Shown here one piece after another: positions 34,392 to 43,552 of a stretch of 64,000 nt of DNA. The stretch is from Persicimonas caeni (GTDB lineage Bacteria; Myxococcota_A; Bradymonadia; Bradymonadales; Bradymonadaceae): assembly GCF_006517175.1 (NCBI RefSeq), contig NZ_CP041186.1, positions 2,941,001 through 3,005,000 on the forward strand, written 5' to 3'. Every line of letters starts with the position of its first letter. Within the stretch, counting starts at the first letter, position 1. Under the pieces are notes generated by a model, which saw only the letters and a program-made list of their open reading frames with translations, had not been told where the DNA came from and ran no database searches. The position numbers were made by a program, and so were the translations under genes.

Positions 34392-35636
34392 TCAAATGGG
34401 CTGTCCCTTCGGCGCTGCATCGGTTCCGGCGTCGGTGCCCGGGGCCTCGTCGCCCTGCTCACCTTCAGCCGGCGCGGCCTCGTCTTGCTCCGCGGGCGCT
34501 TCGTCAGCCGAAGCCTCGTCGCCCGAGTCGAAGAGCCAGATGACCGTCGGGTCCTCTTCGCCATCCGATTCGGCGCTGGCTTGCTTCATCGGGCTATCAA
34601 TCATGACGGAGGAGCCGGGCGAATATTCAACTTGCTCGACAACAACCACCCGTTTTTCGACGATCACGCGCTCTTGGGGGCCGAAGATCTGGTCTTTGAA
34701 CAGCCCCACCAGCCCCGCCAGGACCACGGCAGCGGCCAAGCCGCCCACGATCGCCTGGCGATACTCCGAAAACCAACTCGTGCTGCTCGTCCCTCGAGAT
34801 CCGCTGCGCCGATCGGCGCGCGCGCTATCGAGGGAGACGACCTCGGCGTCGGCCGCGTCCTCGGCGATCGCCGCCTCGACACCGGTCCAGATGCCGCGCA
34901 AGTCGGCCTCTTCGCAGGCCGTCTCGATGGCGACGTTGACGCCCAGGTGCAACTCGGCGAGCACGTCGAGGTGGGCTTTGACCTCCGCGTTGCCCTCGTC
35001 GAGCCACCGCTCGACGCGAGCGGCCTCTTCGCAGCTCACCTCGTCGTCGACGTAGCGCTGCAGAAGCACCAAGTGCGCTTCGCGCTCGAAGGCCACCTCG
35101 TCTGTCGGCGCGGAATCGGCCCCGGCAGTGCCGGCGCCGGACGTATCAGCGCCAATTTGAGCGGCGATGCCGTCCCAGAACCCGTCGAAGTCGACATCTT
35201 CGGCCAACTCCTCGCCGGCCACGCGCAAACCATGGCCGATCTCGTCGAGCCCGGCCAAATAGTCGACCGCGTCTTCACGCTCGTCGAGCAGCGCGGTCAC
35301 GAAGGCCATCTCGGCCTCGTCGGCCTCGCCGTCGTGGAAGCGCTCCAAAAGCGGCGCCAGCTCTTCGAGCGGCGCCTGGGTCGGATCGCCGGCGCTTACG
35401 GCCAACTCGGTGAGCACCGTGGGCGCGGGCATCGCGCTTTCGGCATCCTCCCAAGCAAGCTCGCTCGCCGCACGCACGCTGTGCGTCAGCTCTTCGAGCG
35501 CACGCACATAGACCCGCGCCGAAGCCGAGCGCTCCAAGAGCTGCTTGGCTTGCACGCTCTCGGCCGCCGACAGTTCGCCGTCGTAGTGGCGCTGCAGCAA
35601 TAGGCACTGCTCTCTGGAAAGTCCTTGTGGGGCCAT
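34392..35636 (-). CDS. membrane anti-sigma-like protein with three repeated cytoplasmic domains
   Basis: A 414-residue protein. Three related segments (about residues 10-60, 90-145 and 185-235) each follow the anti-sigma (ZAS-like) pattern: LLQRHYDGELSAAESVQAKQLLE, LLERFHDGEADEAEM and LLQRYVDDEVSCEEAARVERWL. The zinc ligands of classic ZAS domains (H-x3-C-x2-C) are absent. One helix (about residues 288-312) crosses the membrane, and the acidic C-terminal tail of about 100 residues would be outside. It lies 142 bp downstream of the ECF sigma factor gene, so it is most likely its regulator (inference from order and fold). Three tandem inhibitory domains in one protein is unusual. Confidence 0.7.
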   Translation of the reverse strand: MAPQGLSREQCLLLQRHYDGELSAAESVQAKQLLERSASARVYVRALEELTHSVRAASELAWEDAESAMPAPTVLTELAVSAGDPTQAPLEELAPLLERFHDGEADEAEMAFVTALLDEREDAVDYLAGLDEIGHGLRVAGEELAEDVDFDGFWDGIAAQIGADTSGAGTAGADSAPTDEVAFEREAHLVLLQRYVDDEVSCEEAARVERWLDEGNAEVKAHLDVLAELHLGVNVAIETACEEADLRGIWTGVEAAIAEDAADAEVVSLDSARADRRSGSRGTSSTSWFSEYRQAIVGGLAAAVVLAGLVGLFKDQIFGPQERVIVEKRVVVVEQVEYSPGSSVMIDSPMKQASAESDGEEDPTVIWLFDSGDEASADEAPAEQDEAAPAEGEQGDEAPGTDAGTDAAPKGQPI

Positions 35637-35778
35637 CTTGTCCTCAGCAGTCGATTGGCTCTCTGCTGGTAGACGAGGGTAAAAACAAAATATTCAAAAC
35701 GAGTCTGGGATCTGGGGATCTAGGGGGATTCCGCGGATTCCGTCCCGAAACCCCGAGACCCCACCCCCCCTAATAAAC

Positions 35779-36381
35779 CTACTCAACAGTAATCTGATCG
35801 CCCAGATACTCCTTGATGGCATCCTGGAAATAACGCCGGGCGTGATACAGCCGACTCATGACCGTGCCCTTGGAGATCCCGAGCACGTCGGCCATCTCCT
35901 CGTAGGCCAACCCCTCGACCTCGCGCAAAATCAGAATGGTGCGGTGCTTCTCCGACAGCGTGTCGAGCGCCTCGAGCATCTTCTCACGCAGCTCTTTGCG
36001 CCCGTAGACCCGATCGGGCTGCAGCCCCAGCGTCGAGGGCAGAATATTCTCGTCGCCCTCGACCTCGGTGCTGCGCTGGATGGTGTCGTCGTAATCGACC
36101 TCCGAGCGCCGCTTCTGCTTGCGGATAAAATCGATGCACTTGTTGTACGTGATTCGGTACAGCCAGGTATAGAAGCTGGAGTTGTGGTTGAAATTCTCCA
36201 GGTACTTGAAGACTTTGATGAAGACTTCTTGGCTGACGTCTAGAGAGTCCTGCTTGTTCTTGAGCATGCCATAGCAGATGGAGTAGACCTTGCGCTGGTA
36301 GTTCTCCACCAGCTGCTGGAAGGCCTCCTGGTCGCCATCCTGCGCCCGTTTGACAAGCTTGAGTTCCTCTGCTTCTTCCAC
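35779..36381 (-). CDS. ECF-type RNA polymerase sigma factor (RpoE-like)
   Basis: A 200-residue sigma-70 family factor with region 2 (LVENYQRKVYSICYGMLKN, DSLDVSQEVFIKVFKYL, TWLYRITYNKCIDFIRKQ) and region 4 (LREVEGLAYEEMADVLGISKGTVMSRLYHARRYF). It directs RNA polymerase to stress or envelope-response promoters. The following gene is a membrane anti-sigma-like protein. A perfect GGTACCGGTACC palindrome lies 23 bp before the start (36404-36415) and may be part of its control. Confidence 0.93.
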   Translation of the reverse strand: MEEAEELKLVKRAQDGDQEAFQQLVENYQRKVYSICYGMLKNKQDSLDVSQEVFIKVFKYLENFNHNSSFYTWLYRITYNKCIDFIRKQKRRSEVDYDDTIQRSTEVEGDENILPSTLGLQPDRVYGRKELREKMLEALDTLSEKHRTILILREVEGLAYEEMADVLGISKGTVMSRLYHARRYFQDAIKEYLGDQITVE

Positions 36382-36403
36382 CGTCTCTCCCGCTGTGCGT
36401 TGC

Positions 36404-36415
36404 GGTACCGGTACC
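36404..36415. promoter_or_regulatory. GGTACCGGTACC palindrome upstream of the sigma gene
   Basis: A perfect 12-bp palindrome 22 bp before the sigma-factor start. Its position would suit an operator or mRNA hairpin near the ribosome-binding site. No bound protein can be named. Confidence 0.3.
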
Positions 36416-36514
36416 TCACGGACCTAAAGAAGGAAGGCCCGCACCTGTGTGGACTGGGTACAACGATCTGCGTCGTGAGGCAAGTTCGTCGACATTCGCC
36501 GCGACACCTGACGC

Positions 36515-37621
36515 TCAAGGACAATCGACCAACGTGGTTCGATAGCTGAGCGTGTTGCTGCCGTTTGCAATGGTCACCTCGTACTCCACGTCGGCCTCGG
36601 CGTTGGGCACCTCCCACGAGATCGTGTCGATCGCGTAGCCGTTGCGAAGCTTCTGAACGTTGTTGACTTGCACGATCGAGCTGTCGCTGACGTTCGTGAT
36701 CGTGACCTCGGGCGAGGAGCCGAAGTTAAAGCTTCGCGAGCCTGCCGACCACGCACCCAAAAGCGCCGAGCGAGGGAAAAAGCCCGCCGACGGATAGAAG
36801 ACGTGGTCGACCGACGACGCCTGACTTCGATCGAACGAGTACATGCACGAATAGCTTCCCCGCTGGCCAAATCCGGTGGCCGCCATCGTCGGGTTCAGAC
36901 ACCAGCGACGGTGGCCCAGACTGTTGACCCCGCGGTCGCCGATATACAGATCGACGGTCGCCGCCGGGTTGCGCACGCCGTAGGCGATATTCGACGACGA
37001 TGCGCCCGTGGCCGCTTCCTGGGTGTAGCAAGCGTAGTCCGACGGGATATTGTGAGTCAGCCCGGCGCCTTCGGCGGCGAGCGTCGTGGCACAGGCCTGG
37101 GTGACCTCGATGTAGTTCGGTTTGGTCGTCACCGGGTCGAGGCCAACCAGCCACCGAAACAAGTCGAGCCGGCGAATCGCGTCGCCCTGCGCTTCGGGAT
37201 GCAGCTCGCCCCAGTCGCACTCGTCGGTCGGCTCTTGCGCCCACAGAGTTGCCGCCTGCGGCGCATAGCCCGTCCAGCGGGTGCACACCTCTTGACGAGT
37301 GCGCGTGGCGGGATCACTGACCGGATCGGGGGTGCACCCGCCGGCGCCGTCCGACGAGTAGCCCGGGTCGCAGTCACCGCTCGGGTCCGGGCCCGTGTCG
37401 GGCGCCGTATCGGAGGTGGTGTCAGACACCGTGTCGACCCCGGTATCACTGAACGAGCTATCACTGGACGAGCCGTCATTGGACGAGGCGTCACTGGACG
37501 CGCCGTCGCCGGCATCGGCCGTCAGCGTTTTGTCGCTGCTGCCGCCGTTGTCGTCCGAACAGGCTGTCACTCCCAGCAGCCCCACGCTCACTACACAACA
37601 CAGCAATCGTCGCAGCATCAC
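36515..37621 (-). CDS. CAP/SCP-domain lipoprotein
   Basis: A 368-residue lipoprotein (signal ending GVTAC) with a long Ser/Asp/Thr-rich linker (about residues 25-95). The CAP domain (about 110-280) shows THNIPSDYACYT, ASSSNIAYG and GDRGVNSLGHRRWCLNP, the last being a strong CAP-family signature. A beta-sandwich-like tail closes the protein (about 290-368). Bacterial CAP proteins are secreted and of varied or unknown function. The DNA for the DTVSDTTSDT linker contains one copy of the dispersed palindrome (37418-37430). Confidence 0.75.
   Translation of the reverse strand: MMLRRLLCCVVSVGLLGVTACSDDNGGSSDKTLTADAGDGASSDASSNDGSSSDSSFSDTGVDTVSDTTSDTAPDTGPDPSGDCDPGYSSDGAGGCTPDPVSDPATRTRQEVCTRWTGYAPQAATLWAQEPTDECDWGELHPEAQGDAIRRLDLFRWLVGLDPVTTKPNYIEVTQACATTLAAEGAGLTHNIPSDYACYTQEAATGASSSNIAYGVRNPAATVDLYIGDRGVNSLGHRRWCLNPTMAATGFGQRGSYSCMYSFDRSQASSVDHVFYPSAGFFPRSALLGAWSAGSRSFNFGSSPEVTITNVSDSSIVQVNNVQKLRNGYAIDTISWEVPNAEADVEYEVTIANGSNTLSYRTTLVDCP
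37418..37430. repeat. GGTGTCWGACACC palindrome in the CAP lipoprotein linker
   Basis: An exact copy with central A falls in the low-complexity SDT linker. Because that linker is itself built of Ser-Asp-Thr, convergence rather than insertion is possible for this copy. Confidence 0.65.
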
Positions 37622-37687
37622 TCGCTCCGTTTGACGAGATTATCGGTCGGTCAATGGGAGGAGTGTAGCATTGTTTGGTGGCGTCCG

Positions 37688-37815
37688 CTATTTGGGGCGC
37701 CTGTACTGCGGCGCAAACTACAATTTGAGTGTTCCCCTGGGCACCACAAAAGCTGGATTGGGGAACACTCAAATTACCGTTCCGCGAGGGCGTCGTTTGC
37801 CCTCGCCCCAAATAG
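37688..37815 (-). mobile_element. 128-bp MITE-like element, full copy A
   Basis: The ends CTATTTGGGGCG (37688) and its exact complement (ending 37815) define a 128-bp unit. A long internal stem AATTTGAGTGTTCCCC/GGGGAACACTCAAATT lies near the middle, with a GCGAGGGC stem beside it. A second full copy of identical length lies in the other orientation at 54863-54990. Similarity continues for some bases outside the ends (TGTGGTTRTTGRGGC side), so the true unit may be about 150 bp. It encodes no protein. It fills most of the gap between the CAP and GMC genes. Confidence 0.82.
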
Positions 37816-37857
37816 AGGGCCCCAATAACCACATGAGCCTCATCGAAGGAACCCGCC

Positions 37858-39423
37858 TCAAATGGCCGCCGCGATCTTGCGCCCCATCGCCAGCGCGTTG
37901 CCCATGATCGTCATCTGCGGGTTGGCGCCCATGGCGGTCGGAAAGACGCTGGCGTCGGTGATGTGCAGGTTTTCGATGTCGTGGGTCATCCCGTCTTCGG
38001 GTCGCACCACGCCCACCTCGGGGTCGGGATGCATCCGGCACGTGCTCATCGGGTGGCTGGCGTACAGGCTCAAATCGGAGGCGTTGGTGGTCTTGCCCAC
38101 CTGGTCGAGGGTTTCATTGAGGCTGCTGTAGAACTTCGCGCCGGCCACCAGCGGCATCGCGCTCTTGGCGCCGGCGGCGAAGAACATCTCGGCGGTGAGC
38201 TGCAAACCCCGGATGAACTTCTTGCGGTCGGCTTCCTCGACGAAGTAGCGGATACTCGCCTTGCCGTCCGACTTGCGGGTCACCTCGCCGGAGGAGACGT
38301 CGCGGATCATCGAGCCGCAGCCGGCCAGGTAGCGCAGGTTGCGCAAAAAATCGACCGCGTCGTAGCCCACCGTCGCCGACTGGGCGAGCATCGCGTCGGG
38401 CGGGGCCGAGAAGGTCTCACACAGGACCTCCGGGTCGTCGGGGTGGTGGGCGTAGTAGCCCTGAGTGGCACCTTTCCAGATCTCGACTTCCTCGGGCATC
38501 ATCGCCACCATCGCGATCGCCGGGTGGACGTGCAAGTTCTTGCCGAGCGCACCGCTGGAGTTGGCGAGGCCTTGTTTTTGGAGCAGCAACGGCGTGTTGA
38601 TGGAGCCGCAGGCCAAGATGACCCGGTCGGCCTCGACGACGACCTCGGCGATGTCCTCTTTGGCCTTCGGATCGCGCATCGTGCCCCGCACGCCCACCGC
38701 GCGCCCACCTTTGATCACGATCTCTTCGACGCGCGTGTCGGCATAGAGCCGGCCGCCGTTTCGGAGCACCCGCGGCAGCCAATTGAGATCCGAGCTGGCC
38801 TTGCCGCCGGAGGGACACCCCGTATGACAGGTGCCACAGCCCGCGCACCCGCCGGCGTTTCGGGGCATGTAGCCGTGATGGACACCGAGCGCCGAGAAGC
38901 CTCGCCGAGCGACCTCGGAGTTCTTGCCGGCGATCGCAGGCGACGTGTCGACCACCCCGATGGCCCGCTCGACCTCGTCGTATAGCGCCTCGCGCTCGCT
39001 CTGCTGCCATTGTTCGGCCCCCCACTCGTCGACCCACTGGTCGAGCACCCAGTTGGGCGTGCGAAAACAGATGGCCGAATTGACCAGCGTGCCGCCGCCC
39101 ACGCCTCGCCCGCTAGCCAGCGGGATGAAGACGTTGCCCTGCATGATCCGCGTGCCCTTGGCCTGGTAGAGGTTCTCTTGGGCGAAATTCATGTCGCGCA
39201 CAAAGGCCTTGGGCCGCCAAAATTGCCCCGCCTCGAGCATGACGACGTCGAGGCCGGCTTCGGTCAGCGCGGTCGCCGCGCACAACCCGCCGGGCCCGGT
39301 GCCGGCGATGACGACGTCGGCTTTCAAACGCAGACTGGGTCCCCCGCCCCCCTTGGCGTACGTCTGCGCAGTGTGAAGCTGCTTTCCAAGATAACGAACT
39401 GCCGAGAAGTCGAAGCCGATCAT
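37858..39423 (-). CDS. GMC-family FAD oxidoreductase with a Cys cluster
   Basis: A 521-residue flavoprotein: VIAGTGPGGLCAATAL at the FAD site, GRGVGGGTLVNSAI, and the C-terminal GMC block SHPMSTCRMHPDP and GANPQMTIMGNALAMG with the catalytic His and Asn region. A Cys cluster, CAGCGTCHTGCPSGGKAS (about residue 190), resembles that of long-chain alcohol oxidases and could bind a metal or iron-sulfur centre. The enzyme likely oxidises an alcohol or sterol-like substrate. It overlaps the Tat-signal gene by ATGA and lacks its own signal peptide, so it may be exported with that partner. Confidence 0.85.
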   Translation of the reverse strand: MIGFDFSAVRYLGKQLHTAQTYAKGGGGPSLRLKADVVIAGTGPGGLCAATALTEAGLDVVMLEAGQFWRPKAFVRDMNFAQENLYQAKGTRIMQGNVFIPLASGRGVGGGTLVNSAICFRTPNWVLDQWVDEWGAEQWQQSEREALYDEVERAIGVVDTSPAIAGKNSEVARRGFSALGVHHGYMPRNAGGCAGCGTCHTGCPSGGKASSDLNWLPRVLRNGGRLYADTRVEEIVIKGGRAVGVRGTMRDPKAKEDIAEVVVEADRVILACGSINTPLLLQKQGLANSSGALGKNLHVHPAIAMVAMMPEEVEIWKGATQGYYAHHPDDPEVLCETFSAPPDAMLAQSATVGYDAVDFLRNLRYLAGCGSMIRDVSSGEVTRKSDGKASIRYFVEEADRKKFIRGLQLTAEMFFAAGAKSAMPLVAGAKFYSSLNETLDQVGKTTNASDLSLYASHPMSTCRMHPDPEVGVVRPEDGMTHDIENLHITDASVFPTAMGANPQMTIMGNALAMGRKIAAAI

Positions 39424-39935
39424 ACGCTACCTCCACAGCTGTAGTGGATGCCGGCAGCGGCGAGCACGTCCGGATGATTGCAGTACTGGTTGGAGAGCAC
39501 GTATTTGAGCGCCCGAAAACCGGAGCGGCGCACCATCATGCCGCTGTTCTCCCACACCTCGAGCGCGGCGATGCGCTCGCTACGCGGCCGCTTGTGAAAA
39601 CGCGTCAGGCTGAGGTCGCCAAAGACCGCCATGTCGTCGATGGCATGCAGCAACATCCGAAGCCCGTCGGCCGACGCGTCGTCGAGGCCGGCCAAATAGG
39701 CATCAAACTTCTCGACCACCCCGACCTCGATCCCGTTTGGCATTGGCGGGCTTCCGACATCCCCCGGAAAGAGCGCATCGGCGATAGAGGCGGTGATCGC
39801 CGCCTCCTCGTCGCTGAGCACCTCGAAATCGGTGCTCGGGAGTTGATCCCACCAGTGGGCGAGTCGAAACGATACTCCTGCGGTGACCGCGGCGGTGCCC
39901 AAGCCGGCAAGTTTGAGAAAGTCGCGTCGGTTCAT
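39420..39935 (-). CDS. Tat-signal small subunit (gluconate 2-dehydrogenase subunit 3-like)
   Basis: A 171-residue protein beginning MNRRDFLKLAGLGTAAV, a clear twin-arginine signal. The mature helical part (LSDEEAAITASIADALFPGD...) resembles the small subunit that accompanies GMC-type dehydrogenases. Its gene precedes and overlaps the GMC gene, so it probably forms the complex and carries it across the membrane. The mature C-terminus ends YSCGGSV. Confidence 0.78.
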   Translation of the reverse strand: MNRRDFLKLAGLGTAAVTAGVSFRLAHWWDQLPSTDFEVLSDEEAAITASIADALFPGDVGSPPMPNGIEVGVVEKFDAYLAGLDDASADGLRMLLHAIDDMAVFGDLSLTRFHKRPRSERIAALEVWENSGMMVRRSGFRALKYVLSNQYCNHPDVLAAAGIHYSCGGSV

Positions 39936-39990
39936 GACTGCGTAGGACCTCTACGGGGTACGATGCGCGGAGAACGGGCTGGCCCTTACC

Positions 39991-40033
39991 AAGATCTGAA
40001 AACAGCGGGGCAAGATCTGAAACACAGCGGGGC
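39991..40033. repeat. short direct repeat (AAGATCTGAAA...CAGCGGGGC)
   Basis: Two tandem units of 21 and 22 bases (39991-40011, 40012-40033), with the start of a third (AAGATTTTGG), lie 56 bp upstream of the Tat-signal gene. They may be iterated binding sites or a slippage duplication. Confidence 0.45.
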
Positions 40034-40218
40034 AAGATTTTGGAATCAACAAGGAAAGTATGACAGACGGGCCTAGAGATGGCAAACCGACTGGTCAGTT
40101 TTTTTCAACCCCAGTCAGAAGATAGACGCCCGAATAGGTCTGCTCAAGGGGAGCGATTGAAGGACTGGAATCATTCCGGGAAGAAAGGCGTAGCTCGAGG
40201 ACACCCGCCCATCCGTCC

Positions 40219-40908
40219 TCAAAAGAACGTCATCTGATGGGCGAAAGCATAACCCACGCCCATCATCAGCCCGGCGCCCATGCAAACCCACACCGACAGC
40301 CCCAGTTCGTACAACAACGCCAGCCCGAAGTAGACGATCGCATACTCGGCGAGCGGCTCGCCGACCTTGGACCAAGGGTGGCCCACGAGAAACGGAAGCC
40401 AGAGCGCCGCGCCCAGCGCAGTCACCACCAGCGGACGCACGAAGGACGACCACCCGCGGAGCACCACGCTCTGGACGAACGCCTGCCAGAAAAACGTGCC
40501 CACGGCGAAGATGCCCCCGTACACCGCCATCGCCAAGCCCAGCTTGCTCCAGTCGCCGATATGCTGATAGCCGTCGAAGTTGATCGCGCACAACGCCACC
40601 ACGACGACAATCGGTACGCTCGCCGCCGCCGCCATGCGCACGTCGACGTTGTCGACCAGCGGCTTGTTGGCATCGGTGTCTGCATCGGCCCCCACGAAGA
40701 GGGCGACCGCGGCCAAAAACGTCGGTCCCCAGATGGTCAGCCCGAGCCAGCCGTTGACGTTGCTCTCGCCGTAGAAGCCCAGCGGCGTCTGCAGAAAAAA
40801 ATGAGGCGCAGCGGCAGCGACGATCGCGCCCAACGCCACCCAGATGGCGGTCGTTCGGCTCGAGCCTAGCGTTGGTTTGTCGGCGGAAGTCTTCGTTTCA
40901 ACGGCCAT
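40219..40908 (-). CDS. multi-pass membrane protein of unknown function
   Basis: A protein of 229 residues with about six hydrophobic helices (for example TAIWVALGAIVAAAAPHFFL and PIVVVVALCAINF). WQAFVQSVVLRGW weakly recalls the CPBP/Abi protease family, but the EE pair of its first motif is missing, so the assignment is not made. ATG 40908 is chosen over a TTG at 40947. It stands alone, divergent from the small secreted protein gene. Confidence 0.6.
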   Translation of the reverse strand: MAVETKTSADKPTLGSSRTTAIWVALGAIVAAAAPHFFLQTPLGFYGESNVNGWLGLTIWGPTFLAAVALFVGADADTDANKPLVDNVDVRMAAAASVPIVVVVALCAINFDGYQHIGDWSKLGLAMAVYGGIFAVGTFFWQAFVQSVVLRGWSSFVRPLVVTALGAALWLPFLVGHPWSKVGEPLAEYAIVYFGLALLYELGLSVWVCMGAGLMMGVGYAFAHQMTFF

Positions 40909-41021
40909 AACAGGATGTTTCCAATTGCAGGTGGTTGCGTTCGCCAACAGCTGGCTGGTAGACTAGACCAGCTAATAGCTCCTCGAACAAAGCCTTTCTG
41001 GTACTCGAACACGGCGGCGCG

Positions 41022-41534
41022 ATGATATCCTCCAAGATTCTGCTCCAAACGGCAACCGCGGGTCTAATGGCTGGCGCAATCCTCTCGATGCCCCTCTTCG
41101 TGTTTGACGCCGAGGATCATGCCTGGAAGAGCCGTAGCTGTCCGCATGCCACTGTGCAACCGACGCCGCGCCACATCGAACCGTCTCAGCAGTACAACCA
41201 GCACGTGTTGCGCGCCGCACCTTCGGTCGCCCAGGTCAAGGTGATGCCCAAGGATGACCTGGTGCGTCGCTCGCTCGAGCAGCGCAACCAAGCGGCTCGC
41301 CAGGCGCTCCAAGAGTTGGACAAAGCCTACGAGCATTCCGACGCCCAGCAGCGCGGCACCTATATGGCGCACTCGGTGGCCGCCCACTCGATGGGCCAAC
41401 AAACAGCGACCCGCGTCAATATCAAGGCCCTCGGAGGCTGTCGCGGCGAGCACCGCCAGGCATGCCAACAGCTGCAGAAAGTGCTCGAGCAGCACGGCCC
41501 CATGTTGCAGAATATCCCCCAATTTCGTCGTTGA
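41022..41534 (+). CDS. small exported protein of unknown function
   Basis: A 170-residue protein with an N-terminal hydrophobic segment (residues 6-28) that could be a signal peptide or anchor, then a helical, Gln/Ala/His-rich mature region (SLEQRNQAARQALQELDKAYE). Four Cys residues are present, one at SCPHA and a C-terminal group including GGCRGEHRQACQQ. No family was recognised. It converges on the kinase gene ending at 41556. Confidence 0.5.
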   Translation: MISSKILLQTATAGLMAGAILSMPLFVFDAEDHAWKSRSCPHATVQPTPRHIEPSQQYNQHVLRAAPSVAQVKVMPKDDLVRRSLEQRNQAARQALQELDKAYEHSDAQQRGTYMAHSVAAHSMGQQTATRVNIKALGGCRGEHRQACQQLQKVLEQHGPMLQNIPQFRR

Positions 41535-41555
41535 ATAGTCGTCGCCCGCTGCGGC

Positions 41556-43511
41556 TCAGCTGACCACCGAGCTCTTCTCGGCGAGGTGTTGGACGACGTG
41601 CTCGTGGCGAATCAGCCACAGCTGCAGCCGATCGGCCGAGATGCCCAGGCCGTTGAGGTTCCCGTCGTTGCCGAAAGAGAGCGCCTTGAGGTTGGCGAAC
41701 GACGCCTCGATGCGCAAAAAGGCGCTCGGGTCCGTCAGGCTGACCACGCGCAGCTCTCCCGATTCTTCGACGACCGCCGCGATATCCCCGTGCAAACCAC
41801 AGGTCGACGCAATGGGCGCGCTCGACAGCGGCTCGAGCACGCGCAACTCCTTGCGTGAGGCGATGTCGAGCGTCTTCATCTGCCCTTCCCAACAAGCCAC
41901 GAAGAGCTGGCCGGTCTTGGGCACGAAGCGCACCGCGCTGATCGGGCTGGAGGCCTGGTGGACCTCGATGGTGCGCTCGGTGCGTGAATCGTAGAGCAGC
42001 GCGCGACCGCGCTCGGTGCCGATGGCCAGGCGCGTGCCCTGCTCGTCGATATCGAGCGAAAAGATGCGATCGCCGACATCGACCACCCGGCGAGGCAAAC
42101 CCACGGTCAGGTCGAGGTTCCAGCGCAGCACCTTGCAGGCAAAACCGCCGGCGTAGACCTCACCACGACTCGGCGAGATGGCCACCGCCGTGTTCATGCC
42201 CTCGGCGCCCCCAAATGACATCGTCTGCAGGTCGGTCTTGAGCCCGACCAGGTGAACCTGCTCTTCACGATCGGCGATCACCGCATAGTCACCACCCGGT
42301 CCCAGTGCGCTGGCCGTAATGCTCTTTGCTGCCGTCTTGATGCGCTCGGGAAGCTCGAGGCTGGCCACCAGGTGCACGACGCGCTGGCGCGCCATCGGAG
42401 GCGCGCCGATTTCGCCGGCGTCCAATCCGTCGAGGGTCGAACTACTCGGCGCCTCCGTCTCGGTCGGCTCGGCGCCGACCGGCACGGCCTGCCGCTCTGC
42501 CTCCGAGATGCTCGACCGGGTGTTGAGGCCCAGCGCGTCGAGCGCGCGCACCACTTCGCCACAATCTTGCGGGCGGTCCTGGGCGTTTTTGGCCAACATC
42601 CTGCGGACCAGCGTGTCGAGGCTCTCGGGGGCCTGCTCTCGGGAGATGAGGTCGAAGATCGAGGGAACCTCTGCCTCGATATGCGCCTCCATGACGGCCA
42701 AGGAGCGCTCGCTTTGATAGGGAGGGCGCCCGGTCAAGCAGTGAAACAGCACACAGCCGAGGCTGTAGACGTCGCTCCGCGCGTCGATCTCACCGTTGGA
42801 AGTGCATTGTTCCGGGGAGGCGTACAGCGGTGTGCCGCGAAACCCGCTGGTCTGGCGCACGCTGTCGACCATGTAGGCGATGCCGAAGTCGAGGATGCGC
42901 GCGAAGACCCCGCTGGCCGGCATCTGCTCGACCATGATGTTCTCGGGCTTCATGTCGCGGTGGATAATCCCGCGCTGGTGCGCCTCGTGCAGCCCGTTGG
43001 CGGCCTGGCGCACGATCTCGATGGCCTCTTCGAACTCGAGCCGTCCGGTGCGATCGAGACGCTCTTGGAGGGTGACCCCCTCGACGAAATCCATGACGAT
43101 CACAAAGACGTGATCGCGCACCTTGAACGACTCGTAGACGTTGATGACGTGGGGGTTGCGAAGCCGGCTCATCGCCTCTACTTCGAGCTCGAGGCGGCGA
43201 ACCATCTCGTCTTCGAGCTCTTTTCGGCCGTAGCGTTGGGTGTCGACGACCTTCAGGGCGAAGGGGCGCTGGATGCGCGTGCCCGTGCCGCGGTAGACGT
43301 CGCCTGTAGTACCGGCGCCCACAAAGCGGTCGACGACATAGCGGCCGTCGAGCTCACGGCCCAGATAAGCGTAGGAAGCGGTTTGGAGGTCTTCCCAGCC
43401 CGCCGAGGGGCGCGGGCTGAGGCATTCGGGACATCCGTCGGGATCGTCGGCGAGGCAGCTTGTGCAAACGGGGCAATAAACCTCAAAATCGGACAGCGCG
43501 ATGCTCGACAT
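41556..43511 (-). CDS. Ser/Thr protein kinase with zinc ribbon and C-terminal beta-propeller-like domain
   Basis: A 651-residue cytoplasmic kinase. An N-terminal zinc ribbon (CPVCTSC...CPEC, residues 13-30) precedes the kinase domain (about 57-325; [30 protein letters not shown]). After a short linker, residues about 370-651 show repeated four-strand units such as [30 protein letters not shown] and [12 protein letters not shown], which look like a WD40/PQQ-type propeller. No membrane helix is seen. The gene starts 41 bp after the PEGA kinase gene, so the two are probably one operon. Confidence 0.85.
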   Translation of the reverse strand: MSSIALSDFEVYCPVCTSCLADDPDGCPECLSPRPSAGWEDLQTASYAYLGRELDGRYVVDRFVGAGTTGDVYRGTGTRIQRPFALKVVDTQRYGRKELEDEMVRRLELEVEAMSRLRNPHVINVYESFKVRDHVFVIVMDFVEGVTLQERLDRTGRLEFEEAIEIVRQAANGLHEAHQRGIIHRDMKPENIMVEQMPASGVFARILDFGIAYMVDSVRQTSGFRGTPLYASPEQCTSNGEIDARSDVYSLGCVLFHCLTGRPPYQSERSLAVMEAHIEAEVPSIFDLISREQAPESLDTLVRRMLAKNAQDRPQDCGEVVRALDALGLNTRSSISEAERQAVPVGAEPTETEAPSSSTLDGLDAGEIGAPPMARQRVVHLVASLELPERIKTAAKSITASALGPGGDYAVIADREEQVHLVGLKTDLQTMSFGGAEGMNTAVAISPSRGEVYAGGFACKVLRWNLDLTVGLPRRVVDVGDRIFSLDIDEQGTRLAIGTERGRALLYDSRTERTIEVHQASSPISAVRFVPKTGQLFVACWEGQMKTLDIASRKELRVLEPLSSAPIASTCGLHGDIAAVVEESGELRVVSLTDPSAFLRIEASFANLKALSFGNDGNLNGLGISADRLQLWLIRHEHVVQHLAEKSSVVS

Positions 43512-43552
43512 TTATGTCGCCTCCGCCCTGGCTCGAATACGACGCGAGAGCC

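Noticed and set aside
40219-40908. CPBP (Abi) membrane protease
   Set aside because: The local resemblance VLRGW lacks the EE pair of motif 1 and convincing His motifs.
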